Below are positions 26,996 to 38,108 of a stretch of DNA of 64,000 nucleotides, piece by piece; the stretch's first letter is position 1; each line of letters starts with the position of its first letter. The DNA lies in contig CAMQWP010000005.1 in the NCBI GenBank assembly GCA_947038565.1, positions 1 through 64,000 of the forward strand, read 5' to 3'. The notes below the pieces were generated by a model. It did no database searches. It was not told the DNA's origin and saw only the letters and a program-made list of their open reading frames with translations. This DNA is from an uncultured Clostridia bacterium. Its GTDB lineage: Bacteria; Bacillota; Clostridia; Christensenellales; UBA3700. The position numbers and the translations under genes are program-made.

Positions 26996-29788
26996 ATGAA
27001 AGATAATAAAATAGCAAAATGTGTACTTAATGGAGAAGAGAAGCTAGGATCATTGTCTAATACTAATCCAATTAACTATGTCGAGAAAAAAGAATATCTG
27101 GATGAAGCAGAAAAGATAGATAAAATGGATATGTTTGATCATTTAGCAATAGATGATTATGATTATGGTCAAAGAGAGTATCTTGTCGATAATAAAATAA
27201 AGACTGTCGGTATTAAGATCGATAATGCAATACATTATACTGGTTGTCCTATTTTACCACATCAAAAAAACGCAGTTAAAAAATTCTTAGGAGATTTTAG
27301 AGGCGTGGGCATACTTGCAGATGAAGTTGGTATGGGTAAGACTGTAGAGGCTGGAATGGTTGTATGTGAGCTTGCTGAGAGAAATCTAGCATCATCAATC
27401 TTGATTGTCTCTGCATCTGATGATAACTGCAATGACTGGGAATACACTATGTCAGTATTCTTTGGCATGGTAGGACTTGTTCGTGTTCACAACTCGAGAG
27501 AGATCCGTGATAACTGCGAAAAGCAAATCCCGTCAGTACCACTTATAATAACTTTTGCTGATTTTTGCAAAATACATAAAGACGAGTTTCAAAACGTACT
27601 ATTCGATGTAATAGTATTTGATGAGGCTCATAACATGGATAATAGCGATATAGGTAAGATAGGTATGTCAAATCTTAGGACGCTAATGGCTACTAAGAAA
27701 GTTAGGAATAAACCTTATTGTATTCTAGTTTCAGGTACGCCACATAAAGGTAATCTAGACTCAATGTTCCCGCTATGGTACTTTATAAAGGGTGGTAATG
27801 ATGAGGAAATCGCACGAGAGCATTATAAAAAATTCTTGTGTCATGAGGCATCTACTATAGCAGAGTTTGTGGAGTCATATAAGATAAGTGAGCTAAACAA
27901 GGACATGGAGTTCTTGAAGTTCATGAACTCTAAGCGTGACTTATTAAAGGATGAGGATCCAGTGAACTGGGCTCAGAACTTTAAACTTTTTGAGTATCAC
28001 TACAGGGATGAGTTTATAAAAGACAAGGGTAATAAAGTCAAAATTGCTGAGATCAATAAAATAACTCGTGAGGCTTATAAAAATCTTATTGATTGCTTTA
28101 TGATAAGGCAGTCAAGAAAATGTAATCAAGGTAGGTTTGTTAGTAAAAGAGCGTCTAACTATTTCTTCGCACCAGTCAATAAGACTGGAGGTAGTAAAGT
28201 TATCGAATTTAATAATTATGAAAACCCACAGTTTACCGATCTTTCTTGCAACTTCTCGTTTGACCTAAATGATATTTATGGTCCAAAGGCTATTCTATAT
28301 AGAGATCAGTACAAGACTATAGAAGAATTTGTTAGAGGCATGGTAAGAAGTAATGTATTAAAAGATGATGCGGAGCTTAATAGACTTAAAAATCAGCTTA
28401 TATTCGAGTCACTAGAGCAATTAGATGGTTTTTATGATAAATTCGATGATCACGGTAAGCGTAGAATAATCGACGGTAAATATTACTTAGACTCTGTAGG
28501 TAATTACTACAAACACGATATAAAGAATTATTTCGGTATTGTAGATGAGACTGAAACTGATTTATTTACTCTAAAAGCTGAGAAATTAGCACAGATTATC
28601 ATGGATCCTTCTAGATTAAATGAAAAGATGATTATTTTCTTCGATTATTATAATATCGATAAGAGTGATGAGAATGCTCGTCTTTATGAGTATTACAAAG
28701 AAAAATATCCAAAAATATACGAGAGGATTATATTCTCTGATGACGATGGATATGCGGCGGATGTGTTCTCTGCAAAGAAGAGCAATCCGAATGAAAGGGA
28801 GACATTGCAAGCTAAAAGTGGCTTATTATTCTCTTCAGAGCCTCTAAGCGAGAGCTCAAACTTCCAGTTCTGCCATTTGGCAGTAAACTTCTCTATATGT
28901 TATAGCCCTATTAAGATGGATCAAAGAATTGGTCGTATTGATAGAATTGGTCAAGAAAATAACATGGAAGTAATATCTTTTGCGACAATGGAGACATTAG
29001 AGGGCTATCTATTAGCATTCTTTAACCAAATCCAGATATTTAGTGGTTGGAAAGATGATATTATCCTAGTTACAGGCTGTGATAATAAGAATACTTCTAC
29101 AATGAGATGTTTAGAGTGTGGTAAGATAGTAAGAAGTTTTGATGGAAGTACTAGTTGTCCAAACTGTGCTACGATCGACTCTCTAAGACCACTAGTTAAT
29201 GCTTATAGTTATAAGTGTCCTAGCTGTTCATATAAGTTTATGCGTATGGCTACAGGATCTAAGACTGAGGGACATTCTTACGTTTGTTCTAGAAACAAGA
29301 AACTTACTGAGCACAACAATGATCGAAGGCTTGGTATTGATAATACTTTCTACATATGTAATAAAAAGTGTTCTATCCTACATTGCAGACGTGCTGAAAA
29401 AGTAGAATGTGCTGTATATGCAGAACTGAAGAACGACTACAACACTGACATAAATGTACTTAGAAAACTATGTAATAATTGTACGAATAAAATATGTGAT
29501 ACTTGTCACATTATGATAGATACTCTTGGTACTGATATCGTTACTAAAGAACATATGGGACAAAGCTGTATAGAATGTCCTTCAAAGAACGCTCTATGTA
29601 CTACTAAGGTTAATATCAATAGCCCTATATGCGAGATGTGTCATAGTGAGCTAGAGCCTATAGTACCTGCTACGTTTGATGAGTTTGCTGAATTCATTTG
29701 GAATGAGCCTACTTTCGTAAGCGATTTCTCGTTTGAGGTAAGAAAAATCAGTGAAGTAGTAAACGTATTAAGAGAGGAGGATAAGTAA
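26996..29788 (+). CDS. SNF2-family (RapA/HepA-like) helicase with C-terminal Cys-rich zinc-ribbon array
   Basis: GILADEVGMGKTVEAGMV (Walker A), VIVFDEAH, ILVSGTPHKGN, MDQRIGRIDRIGQ; then many CxxC motifs (RCLECGKIV, TSCPNCAT, YKCPSCSYKF, CNNCTNKICDTCHI, CIECPSKNALC, CEMCHSEL). Confidence 0.88.
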   Translation: MKDNKIAKCVLNGEEKLGSLSNTNPINYVEKKEYLDEAEKIDKMDMFDHLAIDDYDYGQREYLVDNKIKTVGIKIDNAIHYTGCPILPHQKNAVKKFLGDFRGVGILADEVGMGKTVEAGMVVCELAERNLASSILIVSASDDNCNDWEYTMSVFFGMVGLVRVHNSREIRDNCEKQIPSVPLIITFADFCKIHKDEFQNVLFDVIVFDEAHNMDNSDIGKIGMSNLRTLMATKKVRNKPYCILVSGTPHKGNLDSMFPLWYFIKGGNDEEIAREHYKKFLCHEASTIAEFVESYKISELNKDMEFLKFMNSKRDLLKDEDPVNWAQNFKLFEYHYRDEFIKDKGNKVKIAEINKITREAYKNLIDCFMIRQSRKCNQGRFVSKRASNYFFAPVNKTGGSKVIEFNNYENPQFTDLSCNFSFDLNDIYGPKAILYRDQYKTIEEFVRGMVRSNVLKDDAELNRLKNQLIFESLEQLDGFYDKFDDHGKRRIIDGKYYLDSVGNYYKHDIKNYFGIVDETETDLFTLKAEKLAQIIMDPSRLNEKMIIFFDYYNIDKSDENARLYEYYKEKYPKIYERIIFSDDDGYAADVFSAKKSNPNERETLQAKSGLLFSSEPLSESSNFQFCHLAVNFSICYSPIKMDQRIGRIDRIGQENNMEVISFATMETLEGYLLAFFNQIQIFSGWKDDIILVTGCDNKNTSTMRCLECGKIVRSFDGSTSCPNCATIDSLRPLVNAYSYKCPSCSYKFMRMATGSKTEGHSYVCSRNKKLTEHNNDRRLGIDNTFYICNKKCSILHCRRAEKVECAVYAELKNDYNTDINVLRKLCNNCTNKICDTCHIMIDTLGTDIVTKEHMGQSCIECPSKNALCTTKVNINSPICEMCHSELEPIVPATFDEFAEFIWNEPTFVSDFSFEVRKISEVVNVLREEDK

Positions 29789-29792
29789 GATT

Positions 29793-31394
29793 ATGGCTAA
29801 AAGAATAATAATACCGAATGAGGACGAGTTCTTTAGTGTTTGTAAGCTAATTGATGCTAACCTCTCTCAAAAAGATACTAGGTACAATCACAGCGAAGAT
29901 AGTATATATGTAGATGGTTTAGAGTTTGTAAGGTCAAAAGACTTTAAGGAAGAAGAAAGCGAAGAAAATGGATATGTAGTGACCGAGTTCGGTAATACAA
30001 AGAAATTCACTAGGTTTGATAATTTCTCTAAAGCTACTCGCAGCGAAGACAATGACATGACTTGGGATAACGTTGTAAGCGAAAACCTTGACACTTTCTA
30101 TAAGCTAAATAGCTTTTTGATATACGCGCCTTATGATGAGGATACTTTTGCTAGTGATAGCGAGATAGTTAAGCAAAGACTTGTGAAAATGCTGCCTGCT
30201 ATACATGATAGACTTGTTATCAAGCATACAGAATCAGCTGATAAAGAGACTATTTACGAAGTAGCAATCAAGTTCAGATTCGTCTTTAGAGGCGAGCCAA
30301 AATACATAATTAATAAATTTTACTTTGACGCGGAGTATAATGTATTCACTCCTTCTCAGTCAAAAATGCTACACGAACAAATAAATATCATTATCAAGGA
30401 CGCGAAAAGCGGTGATCTTGATGAGGATAGCAAGATAAGCATAGAGTCTGATCAAGTAATCAGGATTACTAATAATATCTTAGAAATCATGAAGATGAAT
30501 GATGGTTTCCAGAGTTATTTAGTAGGTGAAGCTAAGCAAATTTTTGATAATTACGTTATCGACTCGAGACATAACGGTCAGTTTAACGTGGAAGTAAGTT
30601 GCGATAGAGCTAAACTTAGATATATTGCACACTTGAAGATGCGTTTGAAAGAGTATAAAGTCATCGACTCTCATTCTCAACAAGAGATATTTATAGCTAC
30701 TGTAGGTATGAATGGAGATATAGATCTTACTTGTACCAAGTGCGGTACAAATGTAATATCTCAAGACGTTGTTGCTTATGCTACTATCGGTGCTAACGGT
30801 AAAGAGAGTATCGAGTATGATAATATTAATGATATTACGGATCTAAATATTTCTAATTCGTTGTTGGCTAAGCATTGTATGCTACCTCCAGCAATGTGCA
30901 AGAACTGTAATATGCTTTTATGTAATGAATTGCTTGCTACTTGTACAGAGTGTGGTAAGACTTTATGTGTCGACTGTAATGCTGGTAATATCGTTGATCA
31001 GTATACGCTAGATAACGAATTGCATTATTTCCACACTAGTTGTGGTGTATATTGTGAAGATACTTTTCAGACACTGCCTAAGTCATTTACTAAACGTTGT
31101 GGCATGTGTGGTAAAGTAAATTCTAATAGTTATTATTCTGAAAAAAGTAACATGTGTAGTCTATGTGAGCCTATATATACGGACGAAATTTTTGACGACG
31201 AAGAGTACAGAAAATTATATGCTATTAATAAACAAATTTTACCTCTTCACTTGAGGAGAAAGAATAATATCTGTAATGAGAATTTTGATAGTGTTTTGTT
31301 TAAAGTAGTTAAGGGTAAAAAAGAGCTGTTTTATAGATTTGATAAAAGTCAACTTGCAAAAAACAAGGCTTTAAAATTAACTAAAGTTCACTGA
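29793..31394 (+). CDS. Unknown protein with C-terminal zinc-ribbon modules
   Basis: CTKCGTNV, MCKNCNMLLCNELLATCTECGKTLCVDC, KRCGMCGKVNSNSYYSEKSNMCSLC; 5 nt after the helicase stop. Confidence 0.7.
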   Translation: MAKRIIIPNEDEFFSVCKLIDANLSQKDTRYNHSEDSIYVDGLEFVRSKDFKEEESEENGYVVTEFGNTKKFTRFDNFSKATRSEDNDMTWDNVVSENLDTFYKLNSFLIYAPYDEDTFASDSEIVKQRLVKMLPAIHDRLVIKHTESADKETIYEVAIKFRFVFRGEPKYIINKFYFDAEYNVFTPSQSKMLHEQINIIIKDAKSGDLDEDSKISIESDQVIRITNNILEIMKMNDGFQSYLVGEAKQIFDNYVIDSRHNGQFNVEVSCDRAKLRYIAHLKMRLKEYKVIDSHSQQEIFIATVGMNGDIDLTCTKCGTNVISQDVVAYATIGANGKESIEYDNINDITDLNISNSLLAKHCMLPPAMCKNCNMLLCNELLATCTECGKTLCVDCNAGNIVDQYTLDNELHYFHTSCGVYCEDTFQTLPKSFTKRCGMCGKVNSNSYYSEKSNMCSLCEPIYTDEIFDDEEYRKLYAINKQILPLHLRRKNNICNENFDSVLFKVVKGKKELFYRFDKSQLAKNKALKLTKVH

Positions 31395-31410
31395 TTTACA
31401 AGGAGTAACG

Positions 31411-34400
31411 ATGAATTATAAAAGTAAAAAATCAATTTTCCATGATAATGTTATAAACAAGGAAGAATTGTCTCAAGATACAAATAAAAAACTAAAGGAT
31501 AGCAAATATTTGATATTATTACTTGACGTGCTTATGTTATGTGTTAATATTTTCATGCTTGCGTACTTTGTTATAAAAGGTTTTGATATCATAGCTATTT
31601 CTATACTAGGACTTATCGTCCTACTAGATTGCATACATATGATATTATCTATATTCTTTAATCATAAGTTTAGATCAAGTATAATATTTACGAGCATTTA
31701 CAGCTTGGTGTTATTGATATTGACAGCTTGCGTGTACACTATGAGTTATTTCATTTTTGATGGAGTGACTATATTTGAGAACGTAGGTATTGCTGTATCT
31801 GTTGGTATAAGGTTGGTATACTTTATAACTACTATAGCAACTCTTATCCTTATAACTAAAAATAAAATAAAGATCGCACAGCCAATTATTATTATAATTT
31901 TGGCGGTGAGTTTATTGTTCGGATCTGTAGCTTTTGGTGCTATAAGAGGTGTATACGGTTCTGGTAGCGGTATATTAGAAGGCAATAAAACTCTAGAGTA
32001 TAAGCTACGTGAAGCAGATGAATTCTATCCTGAAACTCACTATGAGGTAGTAGGCAGTTTGGATAGTAAATATTCTAATATTATAGTTCCTGATGAGTTC
32101 AACGGTCAAAAAGTCCGTGCTATTGATTATGAAGTATTGCTTACAGAGGGCGTTACGAATATCAATATCGATACAAAAGAAGCTATAAGTGTCAAGAATA
32201 CTGAGAAAGAAGGCGTTATAAGTAATGATCTTTCTATCAATATGCCTAAAGACGTTATAGATCAATTTAAGCAAAATATTTATAACAACATTGATGCTAG
32301 TAACGTTAACAAAATTGCACTAGCAAATATGGTAGATCCACAGCTTGGTGAGGGCGAGTATGCTGTTAAATTTAACTACGATACTACTAATTATCCAGAG
32401 GATCTATTGAATGCTGATGGTACATATAATTATGTTAAAACTTTTTATGGTGCTGAGAAATCAAACACTACTTTAAAGTCAATATTCGATGCTAATACTG
32501 ATTATAAAGATTACTATACTAATAATTACGAGACACAAGATTATCAGTGGAGTTATGATAATAAAAGCCAGATGGCGATGATACTAAAGTCTAACTTGGA
32601 TAGCGATGATATCAGTAAAAGTACTACTATAAATATTAGTTTTGAAGATGTTTACAAAGTCAATTATGATTTTACTCATAATGAAAATGACAATTTTATC
32701 GCTACCCGCGACGACAAAACAGTAAAGACTGATAAATACATTATCGAGTCGGATCTAAGTGATATAGAGTTTTATGAGGATATAAGATTCGGCTGTGATG
32801 TTAGCTGGAGTGTTAATTCTGATGGCGCAACAACTGAAGTTATTTCAAATGCATCGGAAGTCTTATCATTCATTCAGTCTAATAATATTAGCACTGAAAA
32901 AGAGATAAACATGAAAGCCACTTGGAACATGAGAGTTCCTGAGGGATCAAATCTTTCTGTTGATAGTAACGGAATTGCGACTGATAAGATCACTTATGGT
33001 GATGATTTAGCAGTTAAATTCTATACAAGTGATGGCTATGCAAAAGAGAAGTATAATTGGTCTATCATGCAAGGCGATAAAGAAATCGCGAACGTAAATT
33101 GGATCTATACTAGTCAACTAAGTAATAATATTGTCTTTGTACAAAATTCTACCGATGGTGTTATGTATAATAAAAAGGGTACTTTTGCACCAATTTTTGA
33201 GAAGTTTGCACTGCTTAATGCTTCGGAGTTGACTATCAAATTAGATTATATAGTTATAGACGAGTTCTGTAGTGAAATAACAGCAAATTATGAGCATGAG
33301 ACTAGTATTACTGTTACTCCAAAGACCGTTAATTTAGACTGGACTATTGATGAAGCGGAGTTAAATTCTGTACAAGATCATATTGTATATAACAATGCTA
33401 TTCATACCGTAAGTGCGACTATTTATAATGCTGATATTTGTTCAGTTGATGATACAAATGGAACTAGTCCACAAGCAAAAATATCTGATAATAAACTTAA
33501 GTATTCTAAAATTTACTCAGTTAAAGCTGAAATAGTTGGCAACCTTAATTATGTTATCAGTGATGATAATGGTATTAGTCCTTCTACTATTAAGAAAGTC
33601 GAAGTAAAGAAAGCTAAAATACATATATCGTACGATTATACTTATGACGGAGACTTATCACCTCAAGTCGGTAAGACTTCACTAGAAGGATTGATGTATG
33701 TTGGTAAACAATACAAGATCACTCCAGTGTTTAAGATCGAAATCGCTCCTGATACCTTTAAACTTCTTAGTGAAGCTGATGGTATAGATCCATATAGTAT
33801 TTACACTTATGACCTTGATATCAAGGACGCAAAAGGATATACTATTAAGTACGATTTTTCTACTGTAAAATCAAGTTCTGATGATAAAGTAGCCGTTTCG
33901 AAAAGTTATGAGTTTAATACTAATGAGTGTAAGTTCAAAATTGGTAAAAATATAATAAAAGATACTGATATTACATGGACTGAAGAAGAGCTTACATATA
34001 CTGCGGGAGAGCAAAAGTATCTAGGTACTTATAATTTAGTAGGCGATGATGTTAAAACTGTTACAACTAATCAAGTTTCTACTGAAGCTCTTATTATTGC
34101 AGGCAGTCATGAAACAAAAGTTAGCTTTGACGCTGAGTCTGCGAACTATGAATTAGCTCCTAACGTAATCAAAACACTACTAATAAGAAAGAAAGTAGTA
34201 ACTGATATTGCATTTAATACAAATACAGCAGTTTATGCTAATAAGTCATTAAATAATAATAATAGTGGATTTAATTCTACTGCTATAGGTGTTGATTCAT
34301 TAAATCTTATTATCGAAAATGCGACTTACAATGCAGGTAATGTTACCGAGTTTAAAAATGTTGGTGAATATAGTGATGTAGCTGTAGCGTTGTCAGTAAC

Positions 34401-37400
34401 TGATAGTGCAAACTATACATTTACTGTATATGATCCTGCAAATACTGAAAATAACGGTTATACTAATAAACTTGCAACAGTACAGACACTATCTATTACA
34501 AAATATAAGCTGTTGGAAGATAATTTAAATAAAATCAAAGAGAAAATATACGATGCTGGACTAGTTGAAGCTCCAAAAACCCTGACGGGTAGCTATTGTG
34601 GTGAAACAGTTGATTTTGCTGTTACATTTTACAAGAGTGAAATCGGTTATGGTAAAAATGTAGGAGTGGTTAAGTATTCAATCAAAATGGATAGTGCAAC
34701 CGCGGGAAATTATGACGCGTCAGGAGTGGAATCACTTGTATCACTTTCATATAACATAACTCCTAGATATGTATCAGTAAATCTAATCGATCCAGCTAGC
34801 ATTATATACAGTGCTGAACGTCAAGTATTCGATTATCAGTTAATACCTCAAGGTGTGAATTCTACTGCATGTCAGGATGAGATTGCGCAGGGCGAGTTAG
34901 ATGGCAATAAATTTATCAACTTTGCTACATTGAATGCTATACAGGCTAAAGATTATATATTAATTGATGATCATTTGGATAGTATATATACAGCAAATTA
35001 TAAAGTAAATAATACTATTTTCACCGTGCATGCACGTGATATCACTGATGGGAAAATTACGTGGGGCACGTTTAAAGCTCAGTATAACGGATCTGAACAA
35101 GGTCTTACTGGTACATTTAGTGGACTTGGAACGGATAAAGTTACCGTTTCGGGCACTAAATATATGGATGTAAAACGTGCAGGAGGAAGTTACGATGGCG
35201 AGGTACTTGCTTACGAGTATAGAGCGGGTGATTTAACTGTCAATAATAAAAATTATATTGTTACAGGACTACCAAAAGTTTTGGTAGGTGATATTTTAGT
35301 GGGTGTAACATTCACAATTGAGCCTAAGACTATGGTGTATACAATAACGGATAATAAGTTAATTGGCAATACGCTAACTTATACATATTCTGGTGTAGAT
35401 AATAGACCGACATTTACAACCCCTGATGGTGCAAATAATATATCTATTAATACATTTATGGGTGATGAACATAGTACAAACTTTACTGATGCTACTGTTG
35501 ATGCTAATAATTTAGTTATAGATAAGAAGTTGGTGATGGTGTCAGCTAGTCCTAACTATAATATCGTGGCAGATAACAAAAATTATGCTGTTAGAATTAA
35601 TAAAAAGGAAATTGATCTTAACATACCAACTAGTGTGACGTATAATGGTAAAGAAAACTTACCTGCATCTAAAGATTTTGCTAATAGTGCATTATATACT
35701 GGCGTGTCTGGTAGTGATAATATGAGCGTAGGTGCACATAAAGTTAATGTAGAACTAACTGCAGAATATAAGAAAAATCATACAATAAAAGGATCTACAG
35801 TTGGAGACAAGTCAACAATTATACATGACTATACTATTACACAGGCTACGCTTGATAATACTAACGTTGAGTACAGAGCTACTCAAAACATCGGTGAAGA
35901 GTTTAATAATATGGTACCTCTTAGTGCTGTAGTATATAATGGTGTAAGTTGGACTATTGTTGCGAAGATTACGAAAGACTGGGGTACGGGCTCTCCTCAA
36001 TCAGTATTTATTTATACTGGTGTTGGTGTTAATGTAGCTCAAACTGATTACTCGGTAGGCGGTTACAAGATAAACGTTGCTATGGAAAATAATCAATTAT
36101 ATAATCCTACTAATTTTGACATTAGTAACTATATCTTGTCAGGTAATTTAGAAGCAAATTATAATATCGCTCAGTATGCTGTAAGTGCAAAAGATAAATT
36201 GAATGTTTTCTTAGTAGGTAATGAGGACATAAACTTAGTTAAAACAAGTGTAAATCCTGTGTTTAATAATATTGTCAGAGTGCCAAGCGCAGAGTTTACT
36301 CCTAATATTCCTAATCCAACATTGATGAAGATTGATACTATTACAGAGGAAAGTGGGTTGGTGATAAAAGACGCACAAAATTATGTATTATTATTATCAA
36401 TATCAAATACGAACTATGTATTCGAAGTTGGCTCTGATAGGATACTATTTACTATAGATGCTAAAACAATTGACGCAAGTGATATTCCTACGGGCGATCT
36501 TGTTTGGGATAATAACGCAACTGTTCAGTTTGATAATTCTGATAAATACATATTTACAGGTAATATAGCAATTGACACTTTGAATATTAAGATTACTTCT
36601 AACTTTAATGCAAACATTGCTCGCAAGTATACTAACGAAGATTATGCAGACTCTAATTTCGTGTTAGATAATAACAATTACAAAATCATTAATATTTCTC
36701 AGGTGTTCACTGTTCTTCAAGCTACTATTGATCTGGCAAATATTAAGTGGTCAGTTAATGATGTAGAGACTGTTGGAGAATTGAGCGCAGTATATAATCA
36801 TGGTGCGATGCCGGTAATTACTGCAGTATATAATGCTTTTAATGCTATCATATTGAAGTTTACAATAGTACCAGAAGTTGAAGGTCAAGTCTACAACGCA
36901 AATGAAGGCAATCCGGATGTTATTTATAACTTCATAGCAACAAATACAAATGCAAATTTTGAATTCAATTCTGCTACAAGTATTACGAAAGCGGTCACTA
37001 TTACGCGTCTAAACATTAGCGATCCGACTAGTATCACATGGACTTTAGCAAATGAAGAAAAATATAACGAACTACCTGCAAGCAGATATACAGGAGCTGC
37101 TATTGTTCCTACTGCTACTATTGAAGGCGTATCGTTAAAGTTAAGTGCTGATTATTCTAGTAATATCAATGCTAATATCACAGATCCTTATAAAGTTACT
37201 ATTCTTGCAGCGCAAGATAACTTTAATATTGATTCTGGATTATTAAGCTATACATATTATATTTTAAAAGATAGCATTATAGCAAAAAATATAAAGTTTG
37301 AAAATAATGTATCTACTATGCCAGGACGTAATGAGTTTACATATAATGAATCATTACCGATTGTGTTTGTTTCATATATTATGTATAATGATGAAAAGAT

Positions 37401-38091
37401 AATTCTTAATGCTGTCGATTCAAAAGAACAGACTGATGTTCGTCCTACTCCATACCAGGTTACTGTAACACTTGGCGAGAATGCGAATTTTGAACTTGCT
37501 GAAACAGTGATTGATTATTATATCGTGCCTAAGACTATTACATATACTTGGTCAAATTTGGATAACCAATCTTATTTAGTTGCTACACTTTTACCGAGTT
37601 TAACTATATCGGGTAATGCAAAGCCTCAAAACATGACTAAAGACTTGTATATAGTATATAGTAACGGTACTACTAAATTAGTAGAAGCTGGTAAGGATTT
37701 AATCAACGCTGGCAGTTACAAGCTACTTTATAAGTCTAAAAAATATAATGGTAATAGCAATTATAAAATTATTGATGAAAAAGCTGATTTTACGATAAAT
37801 AAAGCAGATATAAGTGGATTTGATGATGAGATGATAAAACTTGTTGGTAAAACAAGTGTTACGTATACGGGATCAGCTATAGTTATGCCTAAGTTGGTGA
37901 TAGCAGAACAAAATATTTTAGGCGGATTAGATTATTATCGTGTAGTTGATGGCGTGATTAGTATTGCTCCTATTCGTAAAATTGTCGATGTCGGCGAGTA
38001 TGCTCTAAAAGTAAATTGCAATCAAGTAATTGGTGGAAACTTTACAGGTAAGCATACGAAAACATTTAAGTTTTTTGTGAATGCAAAATAA
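31411..38091 (+). CDS. Giant (2226 aa) N-terminally membrane-anchored protein with MBG/YDG-like surface repeats
   Basis: Multiple N-terminal TMs (about residues 30-170), then serial beta-rich repeats with Y-x-G motifs (TYSGVDNRPTF, TYNGKENLPAS, TYTGSAIVMPKLV). Confidence 0.7.
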   Translation: MNYKSKKSIFHDNVINKEELSQDTNKKLKDSKYLILLLDVLMLCVNIFMLAYFVIKGFDIIAISILGLIVLLDCIHMILSIFFNHKFRSSIIFTSIYSLVLLILTACVYTMSYFIFDGVTIFENVGIAVSVGIRLVYFITTIATLILITKNKIKIAQPIIIIILAVSLLFGSVAFGAIRGVYGSGSGILEGNKTLEYKLREADEFYPETHYEVVGSLDSKYSNIIVPDEFNGQKVRAIDYEVLLTEGVTNINIDTKEAISVKNTEKEGVISNDLSINMPKDVIDQFKQNIYNNIDASNVNKIALANMVDPQLGEGEYAVKFNYDTTNYPEDLLNADGTYNYVKTFYGAEKSNTTLKSIFDANTDYKDYYTNNYETQDYQWSYDNKSQMAMILKSNLDSDDISKSTTINISFEDVYKVNYDFTHNENDNFIATRDDKTVKTDKYIIESDLSDIEFYEDIRFGCDVSWSVNSDGATTEVISNASEVLSFIQSNNISTEKEINMKATWNMRVPEGSNLSVDSNGIATDKITYGDDLAVKFYTSDGYAKEKYNWSIMQGDKEIANVNWIYTSQLSNNIVFVQNSTDGVMYNKKGTFAPIFEKFALLNASELTIKLDYIVIDEFCSEITANYEHETSITVTPKTVNLDWTIDEAELNSVQDHIVYNNAIHTVSATIYNADICSVDDTNGTSPQAKISDNKLKYSKIYSVKAEIVGNLNYVISDDNGISPSTIKKVEVKKAKIHISYDYTYDGDLSPQVGKTSLEGLMYVGKQYKITPVFKIEIAPDTFKLLSEADGIDPYSIYTYDLDIKDAKGYTIKYDFSTVKSSSDDKVAVSKSYEFNTNECKFKIGKNIIKDTDITWTEEELTYTAGEQKYLGTYNLVGDDVKTVTTNQVSTEALIIAGSHETKVSFDAESANYELAPNVIKTLLIRKKVVTDIAFNTNTAVYANKSLNNNNSGFNSTAIGVDSLNLIIENATYNAGNVTEFKNVGEYSDVAVALSVTDSANYTFTVYDPANTENNGYTNKLATVQTLSITKYKLLEDNLNKIKEKIYDAGLVEAPKTLTGSYCGETVDFAVTFYKSEIGYGKNVGVVKYSIKMDSATAGNYDASGVESLVSLSYNITPRYVSVNLIDPASIIYSAERQVFDYQLIPQGVNSTACQDEIAQGELDGNKFINFATLNAIQAKDYILIDDHLDSIYTANYKVNNTIFTVHARDITDGKITWGTFKAQYNGSEQGLTGTFSGLGTDKVTVSGTKYMDVKRAGGSYDGEVLAYEYRAGDLTVNNKNYIVTGLPKVLVGDILVGVTFTIEPKTMVYTITDNKLIGNTLTYTYSGVDNRPTFTTPDGANNISINTFMGDEHSTNFTDATVDANNLVIDKKLVMVSASPNYNIVADNKNYAVRINKKEIDLNIPTSVTYNGKENLPASKDFANSALYTGVSGSDNMSVGAHKVNVELTAEYKKNHTIKGSTVGDKSTIIHDYTITQATLDNTNVEYRATQNIGEEFNNMVPLSAVVYNGVSWTIVAKITKDWGTGSPQSVFIYTGVGVNVAQTDYSVGGYKINVAMENNQLYNPTNFDISNYILSGNLEANYNIAQYAVSAKDKLNVFLVGNEDINLVKTSVNPVFNNIVRVPSAEFTPNIPNPTLMKIDTITEESGLVIKDAQNYVLLLSISNTNYVFEVGSDRILFTIDAKTIDASDIPTGDLVWDNNATVQFDNSDKYIFTGNIAIDTLNIKITSNFNANIARKYTNEDYADSNFVLDNNNYKIINISQVFTVLQATIDLANIKWSVNDVETVGELSAVYNHGAMPVITAVYNAFNAIILKFTIVPEVEGQVYNANEGNPDVIYNFIATNTNANFEFNSATSITKAVTITRLNISDPTSITWTLANEEKYNELPASRYTGAAIVPTATIEGVSLKLSADYSSNINANITDPYKVTILAAQDNFNIDSGLLSYTYYILKDSIIAKNIKFENNVSTMPGRNEFTYNESLPIVFVSYIMYNDEKIILNAVDSKEQTDVRPTPYQVTVTLGENANFELAETVIDYYIVPKTITYTWSNLDNQSYLVATLLPSLTISGNAKPQNMTKDLYIVYSNGTTKLVEAGKDLINAGSYKLLYKSKKYNGNSNYKIIDEKADFTINKADISGFDDEMIKLVGKTSVTYTGSAIVMPKLVIAEQNILGGLDYYRVVDGVISIAPIRKIVDVGEYALKVNCNQVIGGNFTGKHTKTFKFFVNAK

Positions 38092-38108
38092 TAAGGGAGG
38101 GATTATAT

